A stretch of DNA of 64,000 nt from Marivita sp. (lineage in GTDB: Bacteria; Pseudomonadota; Alphaproteobacteria; Rhodobacterales; Rhodobacteraceae): the NCBI RefSeq assembly GCF_020055635.1, contig NZ_JAIPUT010000018.1, positions 1-64,000 on the forward strand, written 5' to 3'. A model generated the notes under the pieces. The model made no database searches, was not told the origin of the DNA, and saw only the letters and a program-made list of their open reading frames with translations. How positions within the stretch are numbered: the stretch's first letter is position 1; each line of letters starts with the position of its first letter. Both the position numbers and the translations under genes were made by a program. Positions 51,382-61,002 of the stretch are shown piece after piece.

Positions 51382-52205
51382 GATGTCCTCGTGTTTTGTG
51401 CAGTTTGTAGGTGACGCAGGAAATCAAGCACATGCCTGCGCATTTCGGGGGTCTCGACATGACCTGTCCGCTCGGCCATGAAAGTCCGGAGCGCGTCATC
51501 CGAATAGGCTGTCCGCAGGCGCGCCAACGCGGCATCGCGCGCGGAGGCGGGGGTCAACGCGTCGTCGCTGCCGTGGCCCACGAATTGCGGTCGCGGGGCG
51601 ATCAGGGCGGCCACATCGCCCGTTTCGGCCAGGGGCAGAAAGCCGGGAACAGTCAGGTAATGCCCGTGCCGGTCATGCACGCCCGTCGCGATCAGGGGGG
51701 CGATGTCTGCAAGAAAGCACAGGTGGACGCAGGCGGCGATGCGCGGCTCGAGTGCTGCGGTCCAGAGCGACAGCGCGCCGCCCATCGACATTCCAAGGGT
51801 TATGATCCGGGTGGCATCGATCTCGTTGCGTGCGGCGAGCCACTGCACACCGGCGATCTGTTCCGCCACCATCCATCCGAAATATGGCCGGCCTTGCCAT
51901 AGCCCGGCTTTGACCAGCGCGCTTTCGGTTCCCAGCTTTGCCCGGTCGCCAAAACCGGGCATGTCGATGCAGAGAACCGCCCAGCCGGCTGCCAGCAGAT
52001 CAGGTGCATAAGGCGCGACAAGCCAGCGAGCGCCCTCGGTCAGTTCGCGGCGTCCCAGCCCGTATTCACCGCCATGCGCATGGCAATAGAGCACTGCCGG
52101 ATGTGGGCCCGGTCCGTCGGGGCAGAAATAGCTGTGGGCCTCGGGCAAGACCGATGGAGAGCCGAGGCCCAGAAGGCCACGCAACTGGTCGTGCAGGTCT
52201 GCCAT
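51375..52205 (-). CDS. Alpha/beta hydrolase, dienelactone-hydrolase/acetyl-esterase-like
   Basis: A 276-residue alpha/beta hydrolase. The oxyanion region is LYCHAHGGEYGLGRRE, the nucleophile elbow GMSMGGALS near residue 138, the acid in GHGSDDALTP and the His in RTGHVETP. The fold resembles acetyl-xylan esterase/dienelactone-hydrolase types that act on small carbohydrate esters or lactones. The start at 52205 shares a base with the enolase stop (TGATG). In this operon it may remove acetyl or methyl esters from uronates or help open lactones; this is inference. Confidence 0.8.
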   Translation of the reverse strand: MADLHDQLRGLLGLGSPSVLPEAHSYFCPDGPGPHPAVLYCHAHGGEYGLGRRELTEGARWLVAPYAPDLLAAGWAVLCIDMPGFGDRAKLGTESALVKAGLWQGRPYFGWMVAEQIAGVQWLAARNEIDATRIITLGMSMGGALSLWTAALEPRIAACVHLCFLADIAPLIATGVHDRHGHYLTVPGFLPLAETGDVAALIAPRPQFVGHGSDDALTPASARDAALARLRTAYSDDALRTFMAERTGHVETPEMRRHVLDFLRHLQTAQNTRTSC

Positions 52206-53383
52206 CAGGTATAGCCGGTGGACGCATCCGGCCTGATGGGCAACTTGCGTTCCCAATGGATGTAGCGGTCGGTGGCAAGATAGGCCTCGTCGATCTCCAC
52301 GCCCCAGCCCGGACGATCCGGGCGCAGTTCGAGATATCCGTCGTTGGGCATGTAGGGGTCGGTGACGTAGCCGGCTTCGACGTCCGGATTGGCCAGGTCT
52401 TTCCCGAGGAAGGCAGACGTGCCCGGAAGCCGGTATTCGAGTATCTTGAAGTTCGGACAGGACGCCGCGAAATGCAGGTTCACCGCCGTTGCCAGCGGCC
52501 CCATCGGGTTATGCGGCGCAACGGGCACGTAAAACGCCTCGGCGATGGCGGCGATCTTGCGCATCTCCAACAATCCGCCGACGACGCAAATATCGGGCTG
52601 GATGATGTCGGCCCCGCCGCATTGCAGAAGACGCAGGAATTCGAACCGGGAATACAGGCTTTCCCCGGTGGCAAGCGGGCAGTTCAAGGCGGATTTGAGC
52701 GGTCCCCAGGCCTCGACGTTTTCGGGGCGGATGGGTTCTTCGAAGAACAGGGGATGGAACGGAGCCAGCGCATTGCCAAGAGACACCGCCTGCCACGGCT
52801 CGAAAAGCCGGGCGTGGGCGTCGTATGCAAATTCCCAGTCCGGGCAAAGCTCCGTGAGGTTTGCGACCCACTCGGTCGTCTTGCCGATTGTCTTGCTCCA
52901 TGGGTAGGCATGAATGTCGCCGCGATAGGGAGACATCTTGAAAGCCGTAAAGCCATGTTCCGCGCTCATTGCTGCGCAATGGTCGCGCGCAGCTTCGGCA
53001 TCGGGCGCGGAATAGACGCCAAGATACACCCGCACACGGTCCCGGACATGGCCACCCAGCAACATGTAGACAGGCAGTCCGACCGCCTTGGCGGAAATGT
53101 CCCACAATGCGTGATCAATGGCCGAAATGGCGGCCAGACCCAGCGCCCCCGGAGGGAACCGCGACTGTTGCAGCAGTTTCAGAACGATGCGCTCGATCCG
53201 GCGGGGATCTTCGCCTTCGATCTGAAGGTAAAGGTAGTCGAGCAGCGGCGGCAGCGCGCGGTCGGGGCCGTGGTTGTAGCACTCTCCCCAGCCGGTAATG
53301 CCTTCGTCGGTATCCACCGCGACGATCACCCGAGGCCGGTTTCCGTCCCGGGCCATGAAACTTCGGAGGCCGGTGATTTTCAT
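52205..53383 (-). CDS. Enolase-superfamily aldonate dehydratase (DgoD-like)
   Basis: A 392-residue mandelate-racemase-family dehydratase. The metal ligands are Asp in FAYDAHARLFEP, Glu in PLFFEEPIRPEN and Glu in PLATGESLYSR. The general-acid His is in PVAPHNPMGPLATA, which is the galactonate-dehydratase pattern. The start at 53383 begins MKITGLRSFMARDGNRP; longer frames upstream run into the lactonase gene. It probably dehydrates D-galactonate, D-gluconate or a related aldonate to the 2-keto-3-deoxy acid. Exact substrate cannot be fixed from sequence. Confidence 0.82.
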   Translation of the reverse strand: MKITGLRSFMARDGNRPRVIVAVDTDEGITGWGECYNHGPDRALPPLLDYLYLQIEGEDPRRIERIVLKLLQQSRFPPGALGLAAISAIDHALWDISAKAVGLPVYMLLGGHVRDRVRVYLGVYSAPDAEAARDHCAAMSAEHGFTAFKMSPYRGDIHAYPWSKTIGKTTEWVANLTELCPDWEFAYDAHARLFEPWQAVSLGNALAPFHPLFFEEPIRPENVEAWGPLKSALNCPLATGESLYSRFEFLRLLQCGGADIIQPDICVVGGLLEMRKIAAIAEAFYVPVAPHNPMGPLATAVNLHFAASCPNFKILEYRLPGTSAFLGKDLANPDVEAGYVTDPYMPNDGYLELRPDRPGWGVEIDEAYLATDRYIHWERKLPIRPDASTGYT

Positions 53384-53387
53384 ATGC

Positions 53388-54269
53388 TTAACCCTGAAAC
53401 CGCGCTTGCGGCACGCCTTGGATGCCAAGTCCGGTGATTGCGAAGAGGCTGCCTGCCTCCGGTTGTGGACGGTCTTCAGCCAAACCAAGGCTCAGCGATG
53501 TGAAAAAGAGCGTTCCCAGATCGCGCCCTCCGAACTGCGGCTTGGTCGGCTTTTCAACCGGTACGTCAATGGTCTGAACCACGTCGCCGGTCGGCGCGAT
53601 GCGATACAATTGCCAGCCCTCGATCCCGGCCTGCCAGTAATGGCCTTCGGCATCCACCGTGCCGCCATCGGGCCGACCCGGCAGGTCCCGCGTGTCGAAG
53701 AACACCTCAGGCGCGCTGGGGGTCCCGGTTTCAGGATCGTATTCGGCGGCAAAGATCGTGCGCACGCGCGGATTGCTGTCGGACCAGTACATCCGGCGAC
53801 CATCCGGGGCAAAGGCCAGGCCGTTTGTCGTCCAGAACCCGTCTTTCCACGCAGTGACCTTCAGGTCCGGATCAAGCCGGTAGAACGTGCCCATGGCCTC
53901 GGGGTCTCCGCCCTCCTTCATGGTGCCTGCCCAGAAGCGGCCTTGCAGGTCGGTTCCGCCGTCATTGAAGCGATTGTTCGGAAGATGGGTCTCGGGGTCG
54001 GTGATGTGACGTCGCGCATCGGTCTCGGGATCGTAGAACCAGAAGCCGGACTTGGCGGCAAGGACAAGCCCGCCCCGTTCGCGTACCGAAAGGCATCCCA
54101 CCGGTTCACCGAAATCGTAGGCGCGGTTTTCGCCGGTTTCGGGGTCAAAGCGGTATATAAGACCTGACGGGATATCGACCCACCAAAGGCATTGGTCCCG
54201 GTCATCCCAGACAGCCCCTTCGCCGATCCGGCTTCGTGTCGGGGCAACGCAGGTGATGTCGATGCTCAT
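53388..54269 (-). CDS. SMP-30 family lactonase, candidate uronic-acid lactonase
   Basis: A 293-residue beta-propeller lactonase with the usual metal ligands: RIGEGAVWDD (Glu), LPNNRFNDGGTDLQGRFWAGTM (Asn), WTTNGLAFAPDG (Asn) and GRPDGGTVDAEGHYW (Asp). In an operon with uronate dehydrogenase it is well placed to hydrolyse galactaro- or glucarolactone, as described for UxuL-type members. It is a different subgroup from the lactonase at 41118-41969. It overlaps gntR by 4 nt. Confidence 0.87.
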   Translation of the reverse strand: MSIDITCVAPTRSRIGEGAVWDDRDQCLWWVDIPSGLIYRFDPETGENRAYDFGEPVGCLSVRERGGLVLAAKSGFWFYDPETDARRHITDPETHLPNNRFNDGGTDLQGRFWAGTMKEGGDPEAMGTFYRLDPDLKVTAWKDGFWTTNGLAFAPDGRRMYWSDSNPRVRTIFAAEYDPETGTPSAPEVFFDTRDLPGRPDGGTVDAEGHYWQAGIEGWQLYRIAPTGDVVQTIDVPVEKPTKPQFGGRDLGTLFFTSLSLGLAEDRPQPEAGSLFAITGLGIQGVPQARFQG

Positions 54270-54991
54270 TTCTCCCCCTTGAAGACGCGCCGTTCGGAGC
54301 CGTCGATATGGGCAATCATCGCGGCGCGGGCGGCCTTGGGATCGCGCGCTTCCAGCGCCGCAAGGATCGTTTTGTGTTCCGAATTCATGTGTTTGCCGCC
54401 AAGGCGATAGCCTGTCCGTCCGAGCGACCGCACGAATTTTCCGACGAAAAGCCAGCTTGGCTCCAGCATGACAAGAGTCTCGTGAAGGAATCGGTTGTCT
54501 GACAAATCGGCTATCAGATTGTGAAATTCGATGTCCACTTCAACGGTCGGCTTGCCTTCTGCGATCAGGTCTTCGATCTTTTCGACAAGCGCCTTGAGCC
54601 TGTCGATATCCGCAGGTTTCACATTCATCGCGGCCCGTGCGACGCTTTCGGCTTCGACGGTCTTTCGAAACGCGAAGTAGCCGGCGATATCCGAGATCGA
54701 TTCGAGCGCGCCATAGCCGGATGTCCGGTCATCATGGCCGCTGCTTACAAAGGATCCAGCGCCCTGTCGGGACACGATCAGCCCGTTTTCCCTGAGTTTT
54801 GCCAAGGCCGAACGGATCACGGGACGCGAGCATCCATATTGCGACGCAAGCTCTGATTCGCTTGGTAATTTCTCGCCGAGGGTGAACTTTCCCAGCCGGA
54901 TATCATCAAGTATTCCAGCGAAGACGCGATCCTCGAGCCGTGTGGGCCGGGCGGGTGTATCCGCCGTGATATTGGGGTCAGGGGCTTGCAT
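54266..54991 (-). CDS. GntR-family regulator of the uronate/ABC transporter region
   Basis: A 241-residue FadR-subfamily regulator. The winged helix spans residues about 20-85 (SESELASQYGCSRPVIRSALAKLRENGLIVSRQGAGSFV). The FCD effector domain has VDIEFHNLIADLSDN, SEHKTILAAL and MIAHIDGSE with the metal-binding histidines. It heads the leftward lactonase-enolase-hydrolase-udh operon and is divergent from the ABC operon. The intergenic region has TTGTTTGACAA, which fits the TNGTNNNACNA consensus of FadR-type sites, so it likely controls both operons. The effector is probably a uronate or aldarate. Confidence 0.9.
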   Translation of the reverse strand: MQAPDPNITADTPARPTRLEDRVFAGILDDIRLGKFTLGEKLPSESELASQYGCSRPVIRSALAKLRENGLIVSRQGAGSFVSSGHDDRTSGYGALESISDIAGYFAFRKTVEAESVARAAMNVKPADIDRLKALVEKIEDLIAEGKPTVEVDIEFHNLIADLSDNRFLHETLVMLEPSWLFVGKFVRSLGRTGYRLGGKHMNSEHKTILAALEARDPKAARAAMIAHIDGSERRVFKGEK

Positions 54992-55038
54992 GCGGGAACC
55001 ATAGCAAGAAGTTTTTAAAACTTACAAGTGCAATTAAT

Positions 55039-55049
55039 TTGTTTGACAA
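55039..55049. promoter_or_regulatory. FadR-type operator overlapping a -35 element
   Basis: TTGTTTGACAA is an 11-bp inverted repeat matching TNGTNNNACNA. It contains TTGACA (55043-55048), a perfect -35 hexamer for the rightward ABC operon, but only a weak -10 (GAGACT) lies at the 17-nt spacing. A related half-symmetric ACTTACAAGT sits at 55020-55029. Repressor binding would block the promoter; this is inference. Confidence 0.5.
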
Positions 55050-55118
55050 GTTGTTCAGCCGTGTCGAGACTGATGGTGTTTCGGCAGCGGGAGGCTGTCG
55101 TTCCGATGGGAGGAAATT

Positions 55119-57029
55119 ATGACAATCACCTGGCGAAGAACGGCCTTGGCTTCGGCCTTTGTCGGCGCGATCATGAGCCCCTTTGCGGCTTTTGCGTATC
55201 AACAAGCCCCTATGCTGGAAGGCATGGATCTGCCCCCGGTAGACGAACGGTTGCCCAATGAACCGGAAGTCATCACGCCGCTTGAATCGGTCGGCAACTA
55301 CGGCGGAACCATCCGCCGGATGCTCAGCGGCTCGAACGATCACAACTCGATCCTGAAATTCATATCGCCGCAGGGTCTGACCCGTTGGAAGCCGGATTTC
55401 TCCGGTGTGGTGCCGAACGTGGCCAAAAGCTGGGAGGTCAACGAAGAGGGCTCGGAATTCACCTTTCACCTGCGTGAAGGCATGAAATGGTCCGATGGTG
55501 CCCCCTTCACGGCAGATGACATTCTTTTCTTCGTCAACGACTTGCTGAACAACCCGGAATTCTATCCGACCGCGCCCGCGCGTTTCGTGGTGGCCGGTGA
55601 AACCATGCAAGCAGAAAAGATCGACGATCATACGGTAAAACTGATTTTTGCGGCCCCCTACGGCACCTTCCTGACCGAACTGGCGACTCCGCTGGCGCAG
55701 GAACCCGTGCTTTGGGCAAAGCATTTCTGTCAGCAGTACCACCCGACATACAACGAAAACGTGCAGCAACTGGTCGACGAAACCGAAGCTGTCGAGGATT
55801 GGGCGGCGCTGTTCCGTCTCAATTGCGGCGAGGTCGAAGCGCCCAACCGCTGGGCCAATCCCGACCGCCCGACGCTCGACCCCTGGGTCGTGACGGGCGA
55901 CGGCTATTCCGCAGGCTCAACGCAGGTCATGTTCGAGCGGAATCCGTACTTCTGGCAGGTCGATACCGAAGGCAATCAGCTGCCTTATGTCGACAAGCTT
56001 CAAATGGGCGTGGCGCAGGACAGCCAGGCCATTCTTCTCGAAGCGATCGCGGGCAACATCGACATGCAGGCGCGCCGGATCTCGGCGGTGACCAACAAGC
56101 CGGTCCTGTCGCAAAACATGGAGCGTGGTGGTTACAAGCTTTTCGAGCGCAAGGACTCGAATTCCAACATCATGGCGATCCATTTCAACCACACCCACAA
56201 GGACCCGGTAATGCGGGACGTGTTGCGGAACAAGGATGTGCGTATCGCACTGTCCCTTGGAATCGACCGCGAGGAAATCATCGACATCGTGTGGCAAGGG
56301 CAGGGCGAGCCCTGGCAGATCGGGCCATCCAAGTCCCATGTCCTCTACAATGAGCAGCTGGGGACCCAGTACATCGAGTACGATCCCGACCGCGCCAACG
56401 CGATCCTTGATGAACAGGGGTTCACGGAGCGTGACAGCGAAGGCTTCCGTCTGTTGCCCGATGGCAGCCGGTTCGAGTTCAACGTGAACTACACCGGTGT
56501 CGAGCAACCGCAATGGGGGGATGCGCTCGAGATCATCCGCGAACAGTGGAGCGAGTTGGGCATCAATCTCAACATCTCGTCGGTGGAGCGGTCGATTTAC
56601 TATTCCCGCGGTGAGGCCAACGAGCATGACTTCATGGTCTGGGGCGCGCCGGGCGGGCTTGACCCGACGCTTTCGCCGCGTGACGTCCTCGCGGTGCATC
56701 CGCAAGCCAGCTGGTTCGCCATCCCGTGGACCCGTTGGTACCTGACCGGCGGTTCCGATGGGGAAGAACCCACCGAAACCATGAAAAAGCGTCTGGCTCT
56801 TTACGACGCCTTCAAGGCAGAGGCCGATCAGGACAAGGCGATGGATATCTTCCGGGAAATCCACCAGATCGCCGCGGACGAGTTCGAGATCATCGGGATC
56901 TCCACCTCGCCCAGCCAGTTCGGCGTGGTGAAAACCAATCTGCGCAACGTGCCCGAAAGCATGCCGGGGGCCTGGATGTATCCTGATCCCGGTCCGACGC
57001 TGCCGCAGACATACTATTACGCCAACTAA
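55119..57029 (+). CDS. ABC transporter solute-binding protein, family 5 (peptide/nickel/oligosaccharide type)
   Basis: A 636-residue periplasmic binding protein. The signal peptide (residues 1-27, MTITWRRTALASAFVGAIMS-PFAAFA) follows GGGAGGAAA. The family-5 domain is evident in LREGMKWSDGAPFTADDILFFVNDLLNNPEFYPT and VRIALSLGIDREEIIDIVWQGQGEP. It is about 100 residues longer than DppA/OppA, as in the large alphaproteobacterial subgroup. Family-5 proteins bind peptides but also oligosaccharides, and this one is divergent from a uronate operon and followed by two acid-sugar dehydratase genes, so a uronate-containing oligomer or aldarate is a likely ligand. Confidence 0.9.
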   Translation: MTITWRRTALASAFVGAIMSPFAAFAYQQAPMLEGMDLPPVDERLPNEPEVITPLESVGNYGGTIRRMLSGSNDHNSILKFISPQGLTRWKPDFSGVVPNVAKSWEVNEEGSEFTFHLREGMKWSDGAPFTADDILFFVNDLLNNPEFYPTAPARFVVAGETMQAEKIDDHTVKLIFAAPYGTFLTELATPLAQEPVLWAKHFCQQYHPTYNENVQQLVDETEAVEDWAALFRLNCGEVEAPNRWANPDRPTLDPWVVTGDGYSAGSTQVMFERNPYFWQVDTEGNQLPYVDKLQMGVAQDSQAILLEAIAGNIDMQARRISAVTNKPVLSQNMERGGYKLFERKDSNSNIMAIHFNHTHKDPVMRDVLRNKDVRIALSLGIDREEIIDIVWQGQGEPWQIGPSKSHVLYNEQLGTQYIEYDPDRANAILDEQGFTERDSEGFRLLPDGSRFEFNVNYTGVEQPQWGDALEIIREQWSELGINLNISSVERSIYYSRGEANEHDFMVWGAPGGLDPTLSPRDVLAVHPQASWFAIPWTRWYLTGGSDGEEPTETMKKRLALYDAFKAEADQDKAMDIFREIHQIAADEFEIIGISTSPSQFGVVKTNLRNVPESMPGAWMYPDPGPTLPQTYYYAN

Positions 57030-57047
57030 GTCTGCATGACACTTCTT

Positions 57048-57076
57048 GCGCCGGCCACCAAGGGGCTGGCCGGCGC
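57048..57076 (+). terminator. Stem-loop after the ABC binding-protein gene
   Basis: GCGCCGGCCA-CCAAGGGGC-TGGCCGGCGC is a perfect 10-bp GC stem in the 89-nt gap before the permease gene, again without a T tract. It is the third binding-protein gene in this window followed by such a hairpin. Confidence 0.7.
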
Positions 57077-57118
57077 CACACCTTGCCCTGCACACCCTGA
57101 AACTGACTGGATGTCCAC

Positions 57119-58105
57119 ATGATCTGGCGCTTCATCCTGAAACGGTTGCTGTACATGATCCCGTTTCTCTTTGCCGTCTCGATAGTGTCCTTTCTGCTGA
57201 TCCAGGCACCGCCGGGCGATTATCTGACCACTTACATTGCCAAGCTCGGTGAATCGAACGAAGTTCTGGACCAGGCGTCCATCAACAACCTGCGCGCCCG
57301 GTTTGGCCTCGATCAGCCGCTATACGTTCAGTATTTCAAATGGGTCGGCAACCTGCTCCAGGGCGATTTCGGCATGTCCTTCGAATGGCGACAGCCGGTT
57401 TCGGATCTGGTTTGGGAACGGATGGGCCTGACCGTCTGTCTGTCCTTTGCGACGCTTCTCTTCACCTGGGCGCTGGCCATGCCGATCGGCATCTACTCTG
57501 CGGTGCGCAAGTACACGCTTGGGGATTACATCATCACCACGATCGGCTTCATTGGCCTGGCCACACCCAATTTCCTGCTCGCCTTGATCCTGATGTATAT
57601 CGGCGTTGTGCATTTCGGCGCGGATGTCGGGGGCCTGTTTTCACCGGAATACAAGAATGCGCCCTGGTCCTGGGCCAAGGTCGTCAACCTGATCGAACAT
57701 TTGTGGTTGCCGGTGATCGTGCTGGGGACCGGAGCGACTGCAAGCCTCATCCGCATCATGCGCGCCAATCTTCTGGACGAATTGAACCGGCCTTATGTCG
57801 ACACCGCGCGGGCCAAGGGCCTTTCCGAATGGGCGCTGATCATGAAATACCCGGTCCGGGTAGCGCTAAACCCGTTTGTCTCGACGATCGGCTGGGTTCT
57901 GCCCAATCTCGTTTCCGGCGCCGTCGTCACCGCCATCGTGCTCAGCCTGCCGACGGCTGGACCGCTGATGCTGCAAGCGCTTCTGAGCCAGGACATGTAT
58001 CTTGCCGGAGCGTTTGTCCTGCTTTTGTCTTCGCTGACCGTGGTGGGGATGCTGATCTCGGACATCCTTCTCGTTCTGCTAGATCCGAGGGTGCGTTATG
58101 AGTGA
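57119..58105 (+). CDS. ABC transporter permease, DppB/OppB type
   Basis: A 328-residue inner-membrane permease with six predicted helices. The first is at residues about 9-30 (LLYMIPFLFAVSIVSFLLI). The conserved EAA-type loop is RIMRANLLDELNRPYVDTARAKGLSEW. The N-terminal periplasmic region has LRARFGLDQPLYVQYFKWVGNLLQGDFGMSF as in other DppB proteins. It overlaps the second permease gene by 8 nt. Confidence 0.92.
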   Translation: MIWRFILKRLLYMIPFLFAVSIVSFLLIQAPPGDYLTTYIAKLGESNEVLDQASINNLRARFGLDQPLYVQYFKWVGNLLQGDFGMSFEWRQPVSDLVWERMGLTVCLSFATLLFTWALAMPIGIYSAVRKYTLGDYIITTIGFIGLATPNFLLALILMYIGVVHFGADVGGLFSPEYKNAPWSWAKVVNLIEHLWLPVIVLGTGATASLIRIMRANLLDELNRPYVDTARAKGLSEWALIMKYPVRVALNPFVSTIGWVLPNLVSGAVVTAIVLSLPTAGPLMLQALLSQDMYLAGAFVLLLSSLTVVGMLISDILLVLLDPRVRYE

Positions 58106-59315
58106 CGGCTCCGTAGGACCCAAGGATACGGCCCATCCTCCGCTTCGCGGTACGGGCGACGGTGCCCCGACGCGGCTTGAGACCAGTGATGCCGGGACGG
58201 CCGGGCTTCCTGCCGATGCCGCGCCGGACAAGGTTGCCATCGCCTCGCAATGGCAACTGACCTGGTGGGCGTTCAAGCGACACCGTCTTGCCATGCTGGG
58301 GCTTTGGGTGATCGGGCTTCTGTACCTGATCGCGATCTTTTCCGAATTCATCGCGCCCGACGATCCGTTCAAGCAGAACCGCCGCGCGGTCTTCCACCCG
58401 CCGCAGATGATCCACTTCATCGACCGGACCGAGGACGGGATTCAGCTGCGCCCCTATGTCTGGGAAATGGACCGCCAGCGCGACCCTGAAACGCTGGCAA
58501 TCACGTACACCAAATCCGGCGAAAAGATTTACCTTCGGATGTTTGGCCCGGGACCGGAGTACAAGTTCTGGGGGATCTGGACGACCAATATCCACCTCTT
58601 CGCCACCGTGGACCCGCGCGAGAAATACTTTCTGTTCGGGGCCGACAGGCTGGGTCGGGACATGTTCAGCCGCATCGCGTACGGCACGCGCATTTCCATG
58701 TCCATCGGCCTTGTCGGTGTCGCGATCAGCCTTGTTCTGGGCATCGTGCTTGGCGGGCTTTCGGGATATTATGGCGGCCGCATCGACATGGCGATCCAGC
58801 GGTTGATCGAATTTACGCTAAGCCTGCCGACGATCCCGATCTGGCTGGCCCTGGCGGCCGCGTTGCCGCCATCCTGGCCGATATACCAGCAGTATTTCGT
58901 GATCACCCTGATCGTCAGCCTTGTGGGCTGGACCGAGCTGGGCCGCGTTGTGCGGGGTCGGTTCCTGGCCATGAAGAACGACGACTTCGTCATCGCGGCG
59001 CGGCTGGACGGGGCGTCGGAACCGCGGATCATCTTCCGCCACATGCTGCCGTCGCTCACCAGCCATATCATCGCGTCGCTGACCCTGGCTGTGCCCCTGA
59101 TGATCCTGGCGGAAACCGGTCTGAGCTTTCTGGGTCTTGGTTTGCAGCCGCCCGCGATTTCCTGGGGCGTTCTGCTGAAAGAGGCGCAAAACATCCTCTC
59201 GATCAGCCAGGCCCCGTGGCTTTTCATACCCGGCGGCTTTGTCGTGATCGCCGTTCTCGCTTTCAACTTCCTGGGGGACGGCATGCGCGATGCCGCAGAT
59301 CCGTATGGTCACTGA
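58098..59315 (+). CDS. ABC transporter permease, DppC/OppC type, with long N-terminal region
   Basis: A 405-residue permease, about 100 residues longer than DppC. A polar N-terminal tail of about 50 residues precedes the first helix (about residues 68-89). A periplasmic insertion of some 100 residues (about 90-190, including ATVDPREKYFLFGADRLGRDMFSR at its end) separates it from the core helices. The EAA loop is FVIAARLDGASEPRIIFRHMLPS. The enlarged periplasmic part may match the enlarged binding protein. It ends 1 nt before the ATPase gene. Confidence 0.9.
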   Translation: MSDGSVGPKDTAHPPLRGTGDGAPTRLETSDAGTAGLPADAAPDKVAIASQWQLTWWAFKRHRLAMLGLWVIGLLYLIAIFSEFIAPDDPFKQNRRAVFHPPQMIHFIDRTEDGIQLRPYVWEMDRQRDPETLAITYTKSGEKIYLRMFGPGPEYKFWGIWTTNIHLFATVDPREKYFLFGADRLGRDMFSRIAYGTRISMSIGLVGVAISLVLGIVLGGLSGYYGGRIDMAIQRLIEFTLSLPTIPIWLALAAALPPSWPIYQQYFVITLIVSLVGWTELGRVVRGRFLAMKNDDFVIAARLDGASEPRIIFRHMLPSLTSHIIASLTLAVPLMILAETGLSFLGLGLQPPAISWGVLLKEAQNILSISQAPWLFIPGGFVVIAVLAFNFLGDGMRDAADPYGH

Positions 59316-59316
59316 C

Positions 59317-61002
59317 ATGAACAAACCCATCATCCAGATCCAGGATCTGACGGTCGGATTTTCGATGCGTCAGGGGGTGCTGGACGTTCTGCACGGCGTC
59401 AGCTTCGATCTGCACAGAGGCCGGACAACCTGTGTCGTGGGGGAATCCGGGTCTGGCAAATCGGTCACTGCGCGGACGATCCTGAACATGGTGCCGCGGC
59501 CCGGTGTCATCAATGGCGGGCGTATCCTGTTCGACCCCGACGGAACCGGGACGGTCAACCTGACCGCGCTTGATCCGCGCGGACGCGAGATCCGCGACAT
59601 TCGCGGCGGGCGCATCGGCATGATCTTCCAGGAGCCGATGTCGTCGCTGTCGCCGGTGCACACGATCGGAAGCCAGATCGTCGAGGCGATCCGCCTGCAT
59701 CGCGATATGGACAAGAAGGCCGCGAGGCAGATGGCGGTAGACCTTCTGGCGCAGGTGGAAATCCCGGAACCGGAAAAGGCGGTCGACAAGTATTCGTTCG
59801 AGTTTTCGGGTGGCATGCGTCAGCGGGCGATGATTGCCATGGCGCTGTCCTGCCAGCCTGACGTCCTGATTGCGGATGAACCGACAACCGCGCTTGACGT
59901 GACCACCCAGGCCGAGATTCTCGACCTGATCAAGACCTTGCAACGCGATGTCGGCATGGCGGTAATGTTCATCACCCATGACATGGGCGTCGTCGCTGAA
60001 ATCGCCGATGATGTTGTCGTGATGGAGAAAGGCCATGTGGTGGAGCAGGGCGATGTGGACCAGGTTTTTTCTGCGCCGCGCCATCCCTACACCCAAAAGC
60101 TTTTGCGCGCCGTCAAGGTTCTCGAGGAACCGGCACCGGCGAAGGTGCGCGCGCTGGACGATGCCCCGCCTGTGCTCACGGTAGAGGATCTCAGCCTGCA
60201 TTTCGAAAAGAGAGAAGGCTTTTTCCAGCGCGTCACGGATGTCACGAAGGCCGTCGATGGCGTGAGCTTTTCGCTTCGGAAGGGCGAGGCTCTTGGCATT
60301 GTCGGCGAAAGTGGGTCGGGCAAGACCACGGTCGGGCGCTGCATCTCGCGGGTCTATGATCCGACGCGCGGCAAGATCGTCTATGGTGGCAAGGATCTGG
60401 CGCATCTGAACGCGACCGAACTGCGCAACAGCAGACAACAGATCCGGATGATCTTTCAGGACCCTTTCGCGTCGCTCAATCCGCGCATGACGGTCAAGCA
60501 GATCATTTCGGAGCCGCTAATCGCCAATCGCATCTGCGCCGGCAGCGAGCTGGAGGATCGGGTGGCGGTCTTGTTGCGCGAAGTCGGGCTGGATCCTGGA
60601 ATGATGGAGCGGTATCCGCACGCCTTCTCTGGAGGCCAGCGTCAACGGATCGTCGTGGCGCGTGCAATCGCGCTCGAGCCGCAGGTGGTGATCGCGGATG
60701 AACCGACCTCGGCGCTCGACGTGTCGATCCGGACGCAGGTTCTTGACCTGCTGCTGCGGTTGCAGGCCGAGATGGGTCTCAGCTTTATTTTCATCAGTCA
60801 CGACATGGCGGTGATTCGCTATTTCTGCGATCGGGTCGCCGTGATGTATCGCGGTCGGATCGTCGAAATCGGCGAGACCGAACAGGTCATCGGCGATCCG
60901 CAGCACGCGTATACCAAGGCCCTTTTGTCGTCGGTTCCGCTGCCCGATCCGGCGTTGCGCGGCACCCGCCAGCGCCATCGCTACCGGCCCGAGGTTGCAT
61001 GA
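59317..61002 (+). CDS. ABC transporter, fused DppD-DppF-type double ATPase
   Basis: A 561-residue protein joining two oligopeptide-type ATPases. The first has Walker [11 protein letters not shown], signature [11 protein letters not shown] and Walker [13 protein letters not shown]. The second (from about residue 285) has [22 protein letters not shown] and [12 protein letters not shown], so both sites look active. Oligopeptide-type C-terminal motifs ([12 protein letters not shown] and [13 protein letters not shown]) follow each half. The start at 59317 is favoured over 59290, which would overlap the permease gene by 26 nt. It overlaps the esterase gene by 4 nt. Confidence 0.92.
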   Translation: MNKPIIQIQDLTVGFSMRQGVLDVLHGVSFDLHRGRTTCVVGESGSGKSVTARTILNMVPRPGVINGGRILFDPDGTGTVNLTALDPRGREIRDIRGGRIGMIFQEPMSSLSPVHTIGSQIVEAIRLHRDMDKKAARQMAVDLLAQVEIPEPEKAVDKYSFEFSGGMRQRAMIAMALSCQPDVLIADEPTTALDVTTQAEILDLIKTLQRDVGMAVMFITHDMGVVAEIADDVVVMEKGHVVEQGDVDQVFSAPRHPYTQKLLRAVKVLEEPAPAKVRALDDAPPVLTVEDLSLHFEKREGFFQRVTDVTKAVDGVSFSLRKGEALGIVGESGSGKTTVGRCISRVYDPTRGKIVYGGKDLAHLNATELRNSRQQIRMIFQDPFASLNPRMTVKQIISEPLIANRICAGSELEDRVAVLLREVGLDPGMMERYPHAFSGGQRQRIVVARAIALEPQVVIADEPTSALDVSIRTQVLDLLLRLQAEMGLSFIFISHDMAVIRYFCDRVAVMYRGRIVEIGETEQVIGDPQHAYTKALLSSVPLPDPALRGTRQRHRYRPEVA

